Shown here: piece by piece, positions 1 to 11,342 of the stretch
Numbering within the stretch: the stretch's first letter is position 1
Layout: every line of letters begins with the position of its first letter
NCBI RefSeq assembly: GCF_048569485.1
Contig: NW_027442061.1
Location: 124,001-188,000, forward strand
DNA length: 64,000 bases
Reading direction: 5' to 3'
Source of the DNA: Anomaloglossus baeobatrachus
Taxonomy: Eukaryota; Chordata; Amphibia; Anura; Aromobatidae
Program-made: the position numbers and the translations under genes
Notes under the pieces: model-generated
Seen by the model: the letters and a program-made list of their open reading frames with translations, nothing else
Database searches by the model: none
Told to the model about the DNA's origin: nothing

Positions 1-469
1 GTACCCAGCTTTCCCAGCGGCGTGAGCTCATGCTATCACTGACCTGCAACCCAGCTTTACCGTGTTCTGTGCTATAGAATGTTTATGTATCTGTAAAAAA
101 ACAGATGATCCGTGTGCCATCCATTTTTTTTTTCCTCGCACCCGTAGCCTTGCATTGTAGTCTTGGCCGTTTTACACCGCCATACGCTGCACGCTGAGAT
201 TTTCTTTTTTTTCCCTCAGGCCGAAAACAGCTGCAGAATAAATCTCAGATCAGCGCTGCCTCATTGTTTAGCATTGGTGCACTCGTATTTGTACGCAGAT
301 TAGAGCGAGGTCTAAGAAGGTATCATGGAGTTGCACCCAATCCTTCCCAGTGATACCCGCAGCTCGATTGCAGCCATCCATTAACTGCAGCCTCTAGTTG
401 GATCAGCACCACAGCTGCAACTTTTCTTTTCCAGTTCAAAAGCCGCCTCAGATCATATAATCCGTGAGC
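1..469. other. Non-coding lead-in to satellite
   Basis: No gene is visible. Short phrases such as CAGCTTTCCCAGCG already resemble the satellite that follows, so this may be a decayed edge of that array. It contains poly-T runs near 125 and 205. Confidence 0.5.
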
Positions 470-1885
470 TGAGACCCAGCTTTCCCAGCGTCAGTAGCAG
501 TCTAGAAAATAATATCTGCTGAGTTGCAGTTTTCCCAGTTGCAGTTTTCCCTCTTTTGCTTTCTCAGTATCAGCAGGAGTCTAGGAAGCCATAATCACTG
601 AATTATAACTTATTTATCCCAGTTTCAGCAGGTTCAGAATGCAACTCCGCTTTCCCAGGGTCGACAGTGGTCTAGGAAATTTTCTCCCTTGAGTTGCAGT
701 TTTCCCAGCAGCATCAAAACCTCTTTTGCTTTCTCAGTATCAGCAGGAGTTTAGGAAGCTACTAACATAATCAATGAATTATAACCTGGTTTTCAAAGTA
801 TTAACAGCAGCTTCAGAATGCAACTCCGCTTTCCCAGCGATCTAGGAAATTATCTCCACTGAGTCGCAGTTTCACCAATAGCATCAGAACCTCTTTTGCT
901 TTCTCAGTATCAGCAGGAGTGTAGGAAACTATTATCAGTGAATTATAACTCTTTATCCCAGCATCAGCAGCTTCAGAATGCAACTCCGCTTTCCCAGTGT
1001 CGGCAGCAATCTAGGAAATTATCCCTACTCGAGTTGCAGTTTTCCCAGTAGTTTCAGAACCTCTTTTACTTTCTCAGTATCAGCAGGAGTTTAGGAAGCT
1101 ATAATCACTGAATTATAACCTGTTTTTCCAAGTATTAACAGCAGCTTCAGAATGCAACTCAGCTTTCCTAGTGTCGGCAGCGATCTAGGAGATTATCTCC
1201 CCCCGAGTTGCAGTTTTCCCAGTAGTTTCAGAACCTCTTTTGCTTTCTCAGTATCAGCAGGAGTTTAGGAAGCTATAATCACTGAATTATAACCTGTTTT
1301 TCCAAGTATTAACAGCAGCTTCAGAATGCAACTCAGCTTTCCTAGTGTCGGCAGCGATCTAGGAGATTATCTCCCCCCGAGTTGCAGTTTTCCCAGTAGT
1401 TTCAGAACCTCTTTTACTTTCTCAGTATCAGCAGGAGTCTAGGAAGCTATAATCACTGAATTATAACCCGGTTTTTCCCAGTATTAGCAGCTTCAGAATG
1501 TAACTCCGCTTTCCAGTGTTGGCAGTGGTCTAGCAAATGATCTCCCCCGAGTTGCAGATTTCCCAGTAGCGTGAGAACCTCTTTTGCTTTCCCAGTATCA
1601 GCAGGAGTCTAGAAAGCCATAATCACTGAATTATAACCCGGTTTTCTGAGTATCAGCAGCAACTTCAGAATGCAACTCTACTTTCCCAGTGTCGGCAGCG
1701 ATCTAGGAAATTATCCCCCCTGAGTTGCAGTTTTCCCAGTAGCATCAGAACCTCTTTTCCTTTCTCAGTATCAGCAGGAGTCTAGAAAGCTGTAATCACT
1801 GAATTATAACCCAGTTTTCCAAGTATCAGCAGCAACTTTGAAATGCAACTCTGCTTTCCCAGTGTCGGCAGCAGTCTAGGAAATT
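470..1885. repeat. Satellite of about 172-bp units
   Basis: About eight tandem copies. The marker CTCTTTTGCTTTCTCAGTAT recurs at about 551, 721, 891, 1061, 1235, 1409, 1579 and 1752, so the period is 170-174 bp. Copies differ by substitutions and small indels, which points to a moderately old array. Its right edge joins the damaged Tc1 element directly. No coding potential. Confidence 0.9.
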
Positions 1886-2104
1886 ATTGTATGATTTCTA
1901 AATAATTAATTTGCATTTTATTGTATGAAATAAGTATTTTATCACTGACCAACCAGCAATAATTCTGGCTCTCATAGACCTGTTTTTGTTTTTAAGAAGC
2001 TGCTACTCTACACTCATTACTTGTATTAATTGCACATGTTTGAACTCTTTCTCTGTTTAAAAGACACCTGCCCACACACTCAATTACACTCCAACCTCTC
2101 CATC

Positions 2105-3082
2105 ATGGCCAAGACCAAGGAGCTGTCTAAGGTCACCAGGAACAAATTTGTAGACCTGGGATGGCTTCAGGACAATAGGCAAGCAGCTTGGTGAGAAGGC
2201 AACAACTGTTGGTGCAATCATTAGAAAATGGAAGAAACACAAGCTGACTGTCAATCTTTCTTGGTCTGGAGCTCCATACAAGATCTTGCCTTATGGGGTA
2301 AGGATGATTCAGAGAAAGGTCAGGAATCCACCCCGAAAACACGTGAGGACCTGGTCAATGACCTGACAAGAGCTGAGACCACAGTCTCAAAGATTACCAT
2401 TAGTATCACACTACGTCGTCATGGATTAAAATCCTGCAGGACACACAAGTTCCCCTTGCTCACACCAGCACATGTCAAACCCATTTGAAGTTTGCCAGTG
2501 ACCATCTGGATGATCCAGAGGAGGCATGGGAAAAGGTCATATGGTCAAATAAGACCAAAAAATAACTTTTTGGTATCAGCTCCACTTGCTGTGTTTGGAG
2601 GAAGAAGTCATCCTTCTTCTTCCTCCAAACACAGCAAGTGGAGCTGATACCAAAAAGTTCTTTTTTGGTCTTATTTGACCATATGACCTTTTCCCATGCC
2701 TCCTCTGGATCATCCAGATGGTACAACCCCAAGAACACTTTCCCATCCGTGAAGCATGGGGGTGGAAACATCATACTTTGGGGGTGTTTTTCTGAAAAGG
2801 GGACAGGACGTCTGCACCGTATTGAAGAGAGGACGGATGAGGTCATGTATCGCAATATTTTGCAAGATTTTGGCCAACAACCTCCTTTCCTCAGTAAGAG
2901 GATTGCAGATGGGTCATGGCTGGGTCTTCCAGCATGATAATGATCCAAAACACAAAGCCAGAGCAACTAAGGAGTGGCTCCGTAAGAAGCATTTCAAGGT
3001 CCTGGAGTGGCCTAGCCAGTCTTCAGACCTGAACCCAATAGAAAATCTGTGGAGGAAGCTGAAACTCAATGTAGCCCAGTGA
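2105..3082 (+). pseudogene. Tc1 transposase, broken (Tc1-A)
   Basis: Reads [18 protein letters not shown] at the normal N-terminus, then meets a stop after about 29 codons and shifts frame. Later pieces match the family: [10 protein letters not shown] near 2535 where WSDETK is expected (first catalytic D replaced by N), KHGGGNI near 2755, [20 protein letters not shown] (second D intact) near 2930, and DLNPIENLW (E intact) near 3030. A 106-bp-arm palindrome interrupts the middle of the catalytic domain. Downstream of LKLNVAQ the C-terminal coding sequence has become a tandem array and resumes as AKIPAVVCANMAKNYRK near 5230. No functional protein can be made. Confidence 0.9.
2502..2721. repeat. 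Near-perfect palindrome, 106-bp arms
   Basis: Left arm 2502-2607 and right arm 2616-2721 are reverse complements with one mismatch (position 2563), separated by an 8-base spacer. Both arms are transposase coding sequence around the first catalytic aspartate, so one arm is an inverted duplicate of the other. Confidence 0.95.
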
Positions 3083-3098
3083 GAGCCCTAAAACCTAA

Positions 3099-5215
3099 AA
3101 ATATCTGAAGAAGATCTGTATGGAGGAGTGACCTGAAAGACCTGGAGAAGATCCGTATGGAGGAGTGACCTGAAAGTTTTGGAGAAGATCTTTATGGAAG
3201 AATGACCTGAGAGATCTGGAGACGATCTGTATGGAGGAATGACCTGAAATTTGGAGAAGATCTGTATGGAGGAGTGACCTGAAAGATCTGGAAAAGATCT
3301 GTATGGAGGAGTGACCGGACAGATTTGGAGAAGATCCGTATGGAGGAGTGACCTGAAAGACCTGGAGAAGATCTGTATGGAGGAGAGACCTGAAAGATCT
3401 GGAGAAGATCTGTATGGAGGAGAGACCTGAAAGATCTGGAGAAGATCTGTATGGAGACGTGACCTGAAAGATCTGGAGAAGATCTGTGTGGAGGAGTGAC
3501 CTGAAAAATCTGGAGTAGATCTGTATGGAGGAGTGATCTGAAATTTGGAGAAGATCTGTATGGAGGAGTGACCTAAAAGATCTGGAGAAGATCTGTATGG
3601 AGGAGTGACCTGAAAGATCTGGAGAAGATCTGTATGGAGGAGTGACCTGAAAGATCTGGAGAAGATCTGTATGGAGGAGTGACCTGAAAGACCTGGAGAA
3701 GATCCGTATGGAGGAGTGACCTGAAAGTTCTGGAGAAGATCTTTATGGAAGAATGACCTGAGATATCTGGACAAGATCTGTATTGAGGAATGACCTGAAA
3801 TTTGGAGAAGATCTGTATGGAGGAATGACCTGAGAGATCTGGAGAAGATCTGTATGGAGGAGTGACCGGACAGATTTGGAGAATATCCGTATGGAGGAGT
3901 GACCTGAAAGACCTGGAGAAGATCTGTATGGAGGAGAGACCTGAAAGATCTGGAGAAGATTTGTATGAAGGAGCGACCTGAATGATCTGAAGACGATCTG
4001 TATGGAGGAGTGACCTGAAAGATCTGTGGAAGATCTGTATGGAGGGGTGTCCTGAAAGATCTGTGGAAGATCTGTATGAAGGAGCGACCTGAATGATCTG
4101 AAGACGATCTGTATGGAGGAGTGACCTGAAAGATCTGTGGAAGATCTGTATGGAGGAGTGACCTAAAAGATCTGGAGAAGATCTGTATGGAGGAGTGACC
4201 TGAAAGATCTGGAAAAGATCTGTATGGAGGAGTGACCTGAAAGATCTGGAAAAGATCTGTATGGAGGAGTGACCTGAAAGATCTGGAGAAGATCTGTATG
4301 GAGGAGAGACCTGAAAGATCTGGAGAAGATTTGTATGAAGGAGCGACCTGAATGATCTGAAGACGATCTGTATGGAGGAGTGACCTGAAAGATCTGTGGA
4401 AGATCTGTATGGAGGGGTGTCCTGAAAGATCTGTGGAAGATCTGTATGAAGGAGCGACCTGAATGATCTGAAGACGATCTGTATGGAGGAGTGACCTGAA
4501 AGATCTGTGGAAGATCTGTATGGAGGAGTGACCTAAAAGATCTGGAGAAGATCTGTATGGAGGAGTGACCTGAAAGATCTGGAAAAGATCTGTATGGAGG
4601 AGTGACCTGAAAGATCTGGAGAAGATCTGTATGGAGGAGTGACCTGAAAGATCTGGAGTAGATCTGTATGGAGGAGTGACCTGAAAGATCTGGAGAAGAT
4701 CTGTATGGAGGAGTGACCTGAAAGATCTGGAAAAGATCTGTATGGAGGAGTGACCTGAAAGATCTGGAAAAGATCTGTATGGAGGAGTGACCTGAAAGAT
4801 CTGGAGAAGATCTGTATGGAGGAGTGACCTGAAAGATCTGGAGAAGATCTGTATGGAGGAGTGACCTGAAAGATCTGGAGTAGATCTGTATGGAGGAGTG
4901 ACCTGAAAGATCAGGAGAAGATCTGTATGGAGGAGTGACCTGAAAGTTCTGGAGAAGATCTTTATGGAAGAATGACCTGAGAGATCTGGACAAGATCTGT
5001 ATGGAAGAATGACCTGCAATTTGGAGAAGCTGTTTATGGAGGAGTGACCTGAAAGATCTGGAGAAGATCTGTATGGAGGAGTGACCTGAAAGATCTGGAG
5101 AAGATCTGTATGGAGGAGTGACCTGAAAGATCTGGAGAAGATCTGTATGGAGGAGTGACCTGAAAGATCTGGAGAAGATCGGTATGGAGGAGTGACCTGA
5201 AATTTGGAGAAGATC
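3099..5215. repeat. 37-bp minisatellite made from Tc1 transposase coding DNA
   Basis: About 57 tandem copies of a 37-bp unit built around GATCTGGAGAAGATCTGTAT. The same phrase occurs once in intact members of this Tc1 family, encoding the stretch LKDLEKICMEEW before AKIPA; here AKIPA follows directly after the last unit. 37 is not a multiple of three, so each unit shifts the sense frame. On the opposite strand no stop arises, which creates a spurious 643-codon ORF. Local higher-order copying is visible: a block with CTGTGGAAGATCTG variants near 3960-4150 recurs near 4320-4510. Confidence 0.95.
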
Positions 5216-5520
5216 AGTATGGAAGAGTTGCCAAAATCCCTGCTGTAGTGTGTGCAAACATGGCCAAGAACTACCGTAAACGTCCGACCTCTGTAACTGC
5301 AAAGTTTTCTACCAAATATTAACTTCTGTTTTTCTATTGTATCAAATACTTATTTCATGCAATAAAATGCAAATTAATTACAAATCATACAACGGGATTT
5401 TATGGATTTTTTTTATTCTGTCACAGTGGAAGTTACCTGCGATAAAAATTACAGACCTCTCCATTCCTTGTAGGTGGGAAAAAGTGCAAAATCAGCAGAG
5501 GATCAAATACTTATTTTCAC

Positions 5521-5829
5521 AAAGGTCCTAAGTGTCCAAGCCATAGTTATTATTTTTGTCTCATATGATGGATGCAGAGTAGGGAGTGCAGGGATCACTG
5601 GACCTTGACGTGACGTCTCCAGGACTGACCTGATGGTGACTGTTGCGACTACTGCAACTTTCTAGAAGTCATTGCGAGTCTTCCAAACTGGAAAAACAGA
5701 GGAGGTCAGATGGCGCTCGACTCTCCAGTATGACGTCTGTGTAAAAGGTGTGCAAAGGTACAGAAATGATCCATTAGAACCAGGGACAGCCTCTTGTTTT
5801 TATTTCTTTATCTCTCTTTTTATGTCTTT
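5521..5829. other. Unassigned spacer
   Basis: No gene, RNA or clear repeat is recognised between the Tc1 end and the interspersed repeat that follows. Confidence 0.5.
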
Positions 5830-6665
5830 CAGGTTCCCATTTGTGGACTACTTCGGATCTTCATGGCTTCATTAATAAATTGGTGAGAGGTGTTTTAATC
5901 TTTACACTTACTGCATTAGTAATGGGGGTGTCTGATAGACGCCTCTCCATTACTAACTCCTGGGCTTGATGCCAGCTGTCAGTTCACAGTTGACATCAAC
6001 CCCCATAAGTATTACTCCAATTGCCACCGCACCAGAGAAATCGGGGTAAAGTGCCAGAATTGGAGCATCTAAAGGGGGCTTTACACGCTACGATATCGCT
6101 AATGCAAAGTCGTTGGAGTCACGGAATTTGTGACGCACATCCGGCCGCATTAGCGATGTTGCTGCGTGTGACACCTATGAGCGATTTTGCATCGTCGCAA
6201 AAATGTGCAAAATCGCTCATCGGTGACACGGGGGTCCATTCTCAAATATCGTTACTGCAGCAGTAATGAAGTTGTTCCTCGTTCCTGCGGCAGCACACAT
6301 CGCTCCGTGTGACACCGCAGGAACGAGGAAGCTCCCCTTACCTGCCTCCCGGCCGCAATGCGGAAGGAAGGAGGTGGGTGGGATGTTACGTCCCGCTCAT
6401 CTCCGCCCCTCCGCTTCTATTAGGCGGCGGATCAGTGACGCTGCTGTGACGTCGCTGTGTCGCTGAATGAACCGCCCCCTTAGAAAGATGGGGGCGGGTA
6501 CCCACGCTAGCGATATCGGTACCGATATCACAGCGTGTAAAGTGGCCTTTAGGCATGTGCCAATTGTGGGATGGCTGCAGGGAAGGACCCAATAACCATG
6601 GGCCTCTCCAGCCTGACAATACCAGCCCCCAGCTGTCTGCTTTACCTTGGCTTGTTTAAAAAAAA
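5830..6665 (+). repeat. Interspersed repeat A, copy 1, split by a MITE
   Basis: Resembles the arms at 52012-52867 (inverted) and 59190-59830: all share ATTAGTAATGGGG, an ATTGCCACCGCAC block and CCCCCAGCTGTCTGCTTTA. In this copy the block GAATTGGAGCATCTA is interrupted by a 478-bp MITE and continues as GGCATGTGCCAATTGTGGGA. In the 59.6-kb copy the same place is uninterrupted, giving an empty-site comparison. Confidence 0.75.
6072..6549. mobile_element. MITE with TTTACACGC-type terminal repeats
   Basis: Left end AAGGGGGCTTTACACGCT and right end, read inverted, AAGGCCACTTTACACGCT form terminal inverted repeats. Both ends are flanked by TA, suggesting a TA target duplication, though a 3-base TWA cannot be excluded. 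It has internal palindromic pieces such as GATATCGGTACCGATATC and no coding capacity. The superfamily is not certain. Confidence 0.7.
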
Positions 6666-6930
6666 AATAGGACACCACGTTATTTTTTTTAATTTAATTA
6701 TTTGTTTGGTATAGCTGTAAAATTTATTCTATCTTTGCACATTTTTAACACAGAAACCCCCCCCATTCATTTCAGTGTCGTTTTTTTTTTTCCTGATGTG
6801 TCACACAGGTAACTCACGGATGGCTCTCAGATGTCACAGATGTCTCACAGATGCTATCTATGTGCTGTACGTATTTTAGCCTTCCTACCGGTAAAAAAGC
6901 GGACTTGTCTTTTTGTGGATCACACAGACG
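6550..6930. other. Remainder of repeat A and unassigned DNA
   Basis: To about 6665 this continues repeat A. The rest is AT-rich with poly-T and poly-C runs and short CAGATGTCACAGATG-like duplications. No gene seen. Confidence 0.5.
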
Positions 6931-7499
6931 TGTAGCGCCCCACGGGGCAGGCAACTAACCTACTCGTCACCAGGCCGTTTCGGGTCGGGTCAGGCATTAT
7001 CACGGGGTGGCCTTGCTCGACTCCGTTGCCCCGAGGTGTACAGTAAATGGTGGGGGAAGCGGGGTGTTTGGGAAAGTTTGTCGTAATGCCACCTGTGGTA
7101 TGCGGCCAGTAGTAGCCGCCGCTGCTGGGTTCCTCGCCGGGGCAGGTGTTATGGCAGCTGGGATGGTTTCGCTCCCCACAGGTGGAGCGGGCCCCGGGTG
7201 GATGAAGAGGGATTTAATGGTCGTTGGTGCCTAAGTGCTGGGCGCCGGCACCGGACGAGCCAACACAGGCTCTGTGGCTTCAGGGTGTAGTTTACTCACA
7301 ACTTCAGCTGCCAGCCCAGTCACACTGGTCACTGCCGTGATGGGCTCCGGTCAATCCCAGATCCGGTAAGGGGTCACCACCGGTGTGTGGAGAAAGAAAA
7401 GAGAGTGTCCTATTTCTAGGGTGTCCCCCTCCACAGTTAGGTACCCTGGTTGAGCTCCCGCTCCAAGCCCCGGGCCCAGTAAAATCCAAGTTTTCCAGA
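6931..7499 (+). repeat. Left part of an unclassified repeat split by the Gypsy fossil
   Basis: Begins TGTAGCGCCCC. A matching inverted end, GGGGCGCCACA, lies at about 14710-14720 on the far side of the Gypsy insertion. Together the pieces could be one element or solo-LTR-like repeat of roughly 870 bp. I found no clear target duplication outside it and cannot name the family. Confidence 0.45.
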
Positions 7500-7504
7500 G
7501 ATGT

Positions 7505-7951
7505 TGTGATGGTGGGATATGGGGGGAGGTGTATCATGTCCAGATTCGTATTTTAAGCTTGGTTCACTGTCCATTATTTGTACTGCTTGTGTGTACATTG
7601 TATTGTCTTTAGGTAATCACCCTCTGTAGTGTTCCTGTTCCTAGGTTTGGGGGAAGGGGCCTGGGATCCACCCAACCTCTTTGCTTACCTGGGAGATTCA
7701 GTCAGTCTGTTTGAGAACTTGGGAAAGAGAAGGAAGAAGATTGAACCTCTGAGGGAAAAGCTGAGGCTCCTCACAGAGACCTGGACACTTATTGCCTATT
7801 GGATTATATTCGTGTTTCTGGATTAATTTCACCCTCTGTGTGGTGGATTATGTTATGGACCATTTGATTTGCTTGGAATAAATGGTTATTGGATTGTACA
7901 GCCATCTCTCGCTCTGTTAATTGTGTGATATGGGAGAAGGACCCCGTCACA
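7505..7951 (+). repeat. 5' LTR of the Gypsy fossil
   Basis: 447 bp, TG...CA ends, direct repeat of 13967-14412. Contains GGAATAAATGG near 7877, a plausible polyadenylation signal in LTR context. Confidence 0.9.
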
Positions 7952-7953
7952 AC

Positions 7954-7970
7954 TGGTGGCAGCGGTGGGA
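7954..7970 (+). other. Primer-binding site of the Gypsy fossil
   Basis: TGGTGGCAGCGGTGGGA lies two bases after the 5' LTR, where a tRNA primer site is expected. The sequence resembles the leucine-tRNA type used by many Gypsy elements; the tRNA assignment is inference. Confidence 0.65.
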
Positions 7971-8039
7971 TCAACAGAGCACAGCCTAATGGAGATCCAC
8001 CCACAGAGTGAGTACAGAAACTGGACCGCATCCAGGCTA

Positions 8040-8667
8040 AGGCCCCCTTCACACGCATGTGAAAAAAAGTACCGTTTTTTCACGGACGTATTAAAGGGGT
8101 GGTTGCTCCCAGTGTGCCGTGTTTGTGGCACATGCGTGTTCTCCATGTGTTATACGTAATAACACACGGAGAACGGAAAGCCCCGCCTTACCTGATTCTT
8201 CCGGAGCTGTCTGTGGTGCTGAATGACAGTGTCCGGCACAGGCCACGCCCCGCTGACGCTGTTTCCGGCCCCCAGTGAAGAAGATGCGTTGTTCAAATTC
8301 ACTGGGGTACGGATGCAGGTAACAGCCACGGCAGAGACTGCCGGGACGGTGGAGGTGAGTATGTGTTTTTTTTATTTTTTAAATGACACGTGTGTTTCTC
8401 CGGCGCGTGTCACGTGGGCCCGCATCCACACTACATCCGTGTGGTACGTGTGCGGGCTGCGTGACACCAGTGCTGCCGGAGAAACACGGACATGCCTCCG
8501 TATGGAGCACACGGGCTCATGTCTGCTCCTCACTGAGGCACGGGCCAATGGCTGAACACGTGCGTGCACATAAACCCATTGATTTTAATGGGTTTACGCG
8601 TGCCTGTGTGGTACATGCGGGCACAGACCTAGCACGTACCGGAGACACGTGAGTGTGAAGGAGGCCT
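8040..8667. mobile_element. MITE with CCTTCACACGC-type terminal repeats
   Basis: Left end AGGCCCCCTTCACACGCATG and right end, read inverted, AGGCCTCCTTCACACTCACG form terminal inverted repeats of about 25 bp. Non-coding, with inner palindromic segments such as ACCCATTGATTTTAATGGGT. It sits in the leader/gag region of the Gypsy fossil and is related in terminal style to the MITE at 6072-6549. Confidence 0.75.
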
Positions 8668-9949
8668 AAAGGAGAGAGCCAGGGATCTGGGCCTGAGCTA
8701 CCAGGGACTGAGTAAAGAAGCCTTAATTAATCTACTGGTGGGTGCGAGCCAGACCACCTCCTCCCAGATGTCTGACGGACAAGCACTAGAAACGGGGATC
8801 CCTGCCCCAAAAAGCCAGTAGGTGGTGTGGTTCAAAGAATAGATGGCAGCTCTTGGCCCCAGTGTACAGTACAGACCAAAAGTTTAGACACACCCTCTCA
8901 TTCAGAGAGTTTTCTTTATTTTCATGACTCTGAAAATTGTAGATTCACATTGAAGACATCAAAACTATCAAGTAACACATGTGGAATGAAATACCTAACA
9001 AAAGAGTGTGAAACAACTGAAAATATGTCTTATATTCTAGGTTCTTCAAAGTAGCCACCTTTTGCTTTGATTACTGCTTTGCACACTCTCGGCATTCTCT
9101 TGATAAGCTTCAAGAGGTAGTCACCGGAAATGGTCTTCACTTCACAGGTGTGCCCTGTCAGGTTTAATAAGTGGGGTTTCTTGCCTTATAAATGGGGTTG
9201 GGAACATCAGTTGTGTTGTGCAGAAGTCTGGTGGATACACAGCTGATAGTCCTACTGAATAGACTGTTAGAATTTGTATTATGGCAAGAAAAAAGCAGCT
9301 AAGTAAAGAAAAACAAGTGGCCATCATTACTTTAAGAAATGAAGGTCGGTCAGTCCGAAAAATTGGGAAAACTTTGAAAGTGTCCCCAAGTGCAGTGGCA
9401 AAAACCATCAAACGCTACAAAGAAACTGGCTCACATGAGGACCGCCCCAGGAAAGGAAGACCAAGAGTCACCTCTGCTGCGGAGGATAAGTTTATCCGAG
9501 TCACCAGCCTCAGAAATCGCAGGTTAACAGCAGCTCAGATTAGATACCAGGTCAATGCCACACAGAGTTCTAGCAGCAGACACATCTCTAGAACAACTGT
9601 TAAAAGGAACCAAACATCAGGATTTTGGTATATAAGGTGCAGCCAGTGCAGTACTGGCACTATGAGGCACAGTCTGTACATACCATTAGTGGGCAGCTCG
9701 GATGTTTAGGCTGAGAAATCTAAGTTTATGAAGTTTGAAAATTCATCCACTTTTTGATTGACGTGTGCACCTCCCCAGATAATATCCGGGCGGGTTATGC
9801 ACATGATTCCTGCCCCCCCCCCCCCCACCGCCTTTTCCTCCCTCTCTCTGTCTGTATGCAAATTTCTCTCTTCAGTTACACGGTGTCGGAGTTGGTGCCT
9901 GCGCATGCGCCCTCGCTTCTTCAGATCTCGTTGTGAGAGCGGGAGTGCG

Positions 9950-10080
9950 CGAGGTGTCACAACAGGACTGGAGAACAGCTGATCTTACCGATTAACTGCA
10001 GCAGACGATATCGTAGCAGACGTCTGCTGCAGCTAATCGGTAAGATGAGCTGTTCTCCGCTCCTGTTGTGACACCGCGCT
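9950..10080. repeat. Palindrome inside the piggyBac-type MITE
   Basis: GGTGTCACAACAGGA at about 9951 is matched by its reverse complement near 10058, and GATCTTACCGATTAACTGCA by TGCAGCTAATCGGTAAGATG, around a centre GCAGACGTCTGC near 10020. The arms are about 60 bp with several mismatches. Confidence 0.85.
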
Positions 10081-10102
10081 CGCTCCCACTGTTACAACAA
10101 TC

Positions 10103-10950
10103 ATCCCACAGATGTTCAATGATATTCAGGTCTGGGGACTGGGATGGCCATTCCAGAACATTGTAATTGTTCCTCTGCATGAATGCCTGAATAGATTTGG
10201 AGCGGTGTTTTGGATCATTGTCTTGCTGAAATATCCATCCCCTGCGTAACTTCAACTTCGTCACTGATTCTTGCACATTATTGTCAAGAATCTGCTGATA
10301 CTGAGTTGAATCCATGCGACCCTCAACTTTAACAAGATTCCCGGTGCCGGCATTGGCCACACAGCCCCAAAGCATGATGGAACCTCCACCAAATATTACT
10401 GTGGGTAGCAAGTGCTTTTCCTGGAATGCCGTGTCTTTTTGCCTCCATGCATAACGCCTTTTTGTATGACCAAACAACTCAATCTTTGTTTCATCAGTCC
10501 ACAGGACCTTCTTCCAAAATGTAACTGGCTTGTCCAAATGTGCTTTTGCATACCTCAGGCGACTCTGTTTGTGGTGTGCTTGCCGAAACGGCTTCTTTCG
10601 CATCACTCTCCCATACAGCTTCTCCTTGTGCAAAGTGCGCTGTATTGTTGACCGATGCACATTGACACCATCTGCAGCAAGATGAAGCTGCAGGTCTTTG
10701 GAGGTGGTCTGTGGATTGTCCTTGACTGTTCTCACCATTCTTCTTCTCTGCCTTTCTGATATTTTTCTTGGCCTGCCACTTCTGGGCTTAACAAGACCTG
10801 TACCTGTGTTCTTCCATTTCCTTACTATGTTCCTCACAGTGGAAACTGACAGTTTAAATCTCTGAGACAACTTTTTGTACCTTCCCCTGAACAACTATGT
10901 TGAATAATCTTTGTTTTCAGATCATTTGAGAGTTGTTTTGAGGAGCCCAT
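10103..10950 (-). pseudogene. Tc1 transposase, frameshifted and 3'-truncated (Tc1-C)
   Basis: The natural start at 10950 reads MGSSKQLSNDLKTKIIQ, then a single-base loss near 10885 shifts the frame. The following long frame from about 10885 reads YKKLSQRFKLSVSTVRNIVR (DNA-binding helices), GRPRKISERQRRRM (linker), LWTDETKIELFG (first D), WIFQQDNDPKHRSKS (second D) and DLNIIEHLWD (E). All three catalytic residues are visible. The last about 50 residues and the 3' terminal repeat are missing, replaced by MITE sequence that adds an unrelated tail to the reading frame. Confidence 0.92.
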
Positions 10951-11342
10951 GATGCCACTCTTCATAGGAGATTCAAACAGGAGAACAACTTGCAAGTGGC
11001 CACCTTAAATACCTTTTCTCATGATTGGATACACCTGCCTATGAAGCTCAAAGCTCAATGAGGTTACAAAACCAATTTAGTGCTTTAGTAAGTCAGTAAA
11101 AAGTAGTTAGCAGTGTTCCAATCAAGAAATTGATAAGGGTGCCCATACTTTTGCACCGGTTAAATTTTGTTTAAATGCGGATTGCACATTTTCTGTTAGT
11201 ACAATAAACCTCATTTCAATCCAGAAATATTACTCAGTCCATCAGTTATTAGATACATGACACTGAAATAGCAAAAACCCAAATTGTTATAAAGAAAAAA
11301 GGTTAACATTAATAGGGGTGCCCAAACTTTTTCATATGACTG
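10103..11342 (-). mobile_element. Tc1-type fragment nested in the MITE (Tc1-C)
   Basis: The 5' end, on the minus strand, is CAGTCATATGAAAAAGTTTG preceded by TA at 11343-11344. The 3' part of the element is absent: homology stops just after the DDE glutamate at about 10103 and MITE sequence follows. The family is recognised by its terminal sequence with GGGCACCCCTATTAAT. Confidence 0.88.

Larger units (their letters stand above)
1886..5520 (+). mobile_element. Tc1-type DNA transposon, damaged (Tc1-A)
   Basis: The right end (about 5340-5520) is a long terminal region with two copies of a motif read as ATCAAATACTTATTT, the IR/DR layout of fish and frog Tc1 elements. The left end keeps only the inner part of the matching inverted repeat (about 1886-1960); the outer part is missing and the 172-bp satellite abuts it. 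Inside lie transposase remnants, a large palindrome (2502-2721) and a 37-bp minisatellite (about 3099-5215) that expand an element normally near 1.6 kb to 3.6 kb. Recognition is from remembered family consensus. Confidence 0.88.

Noticed and set aside
3088-5019. 643-codon minus-strand ORF with repeats of SGHSSIQIFSRSFRSLLHTD type
   Set aside because: It is the antisense of the 37-bp transposase-derived minisatellite, which happens to lack stops. It has no start context, no family and period 3 x 37 bp.
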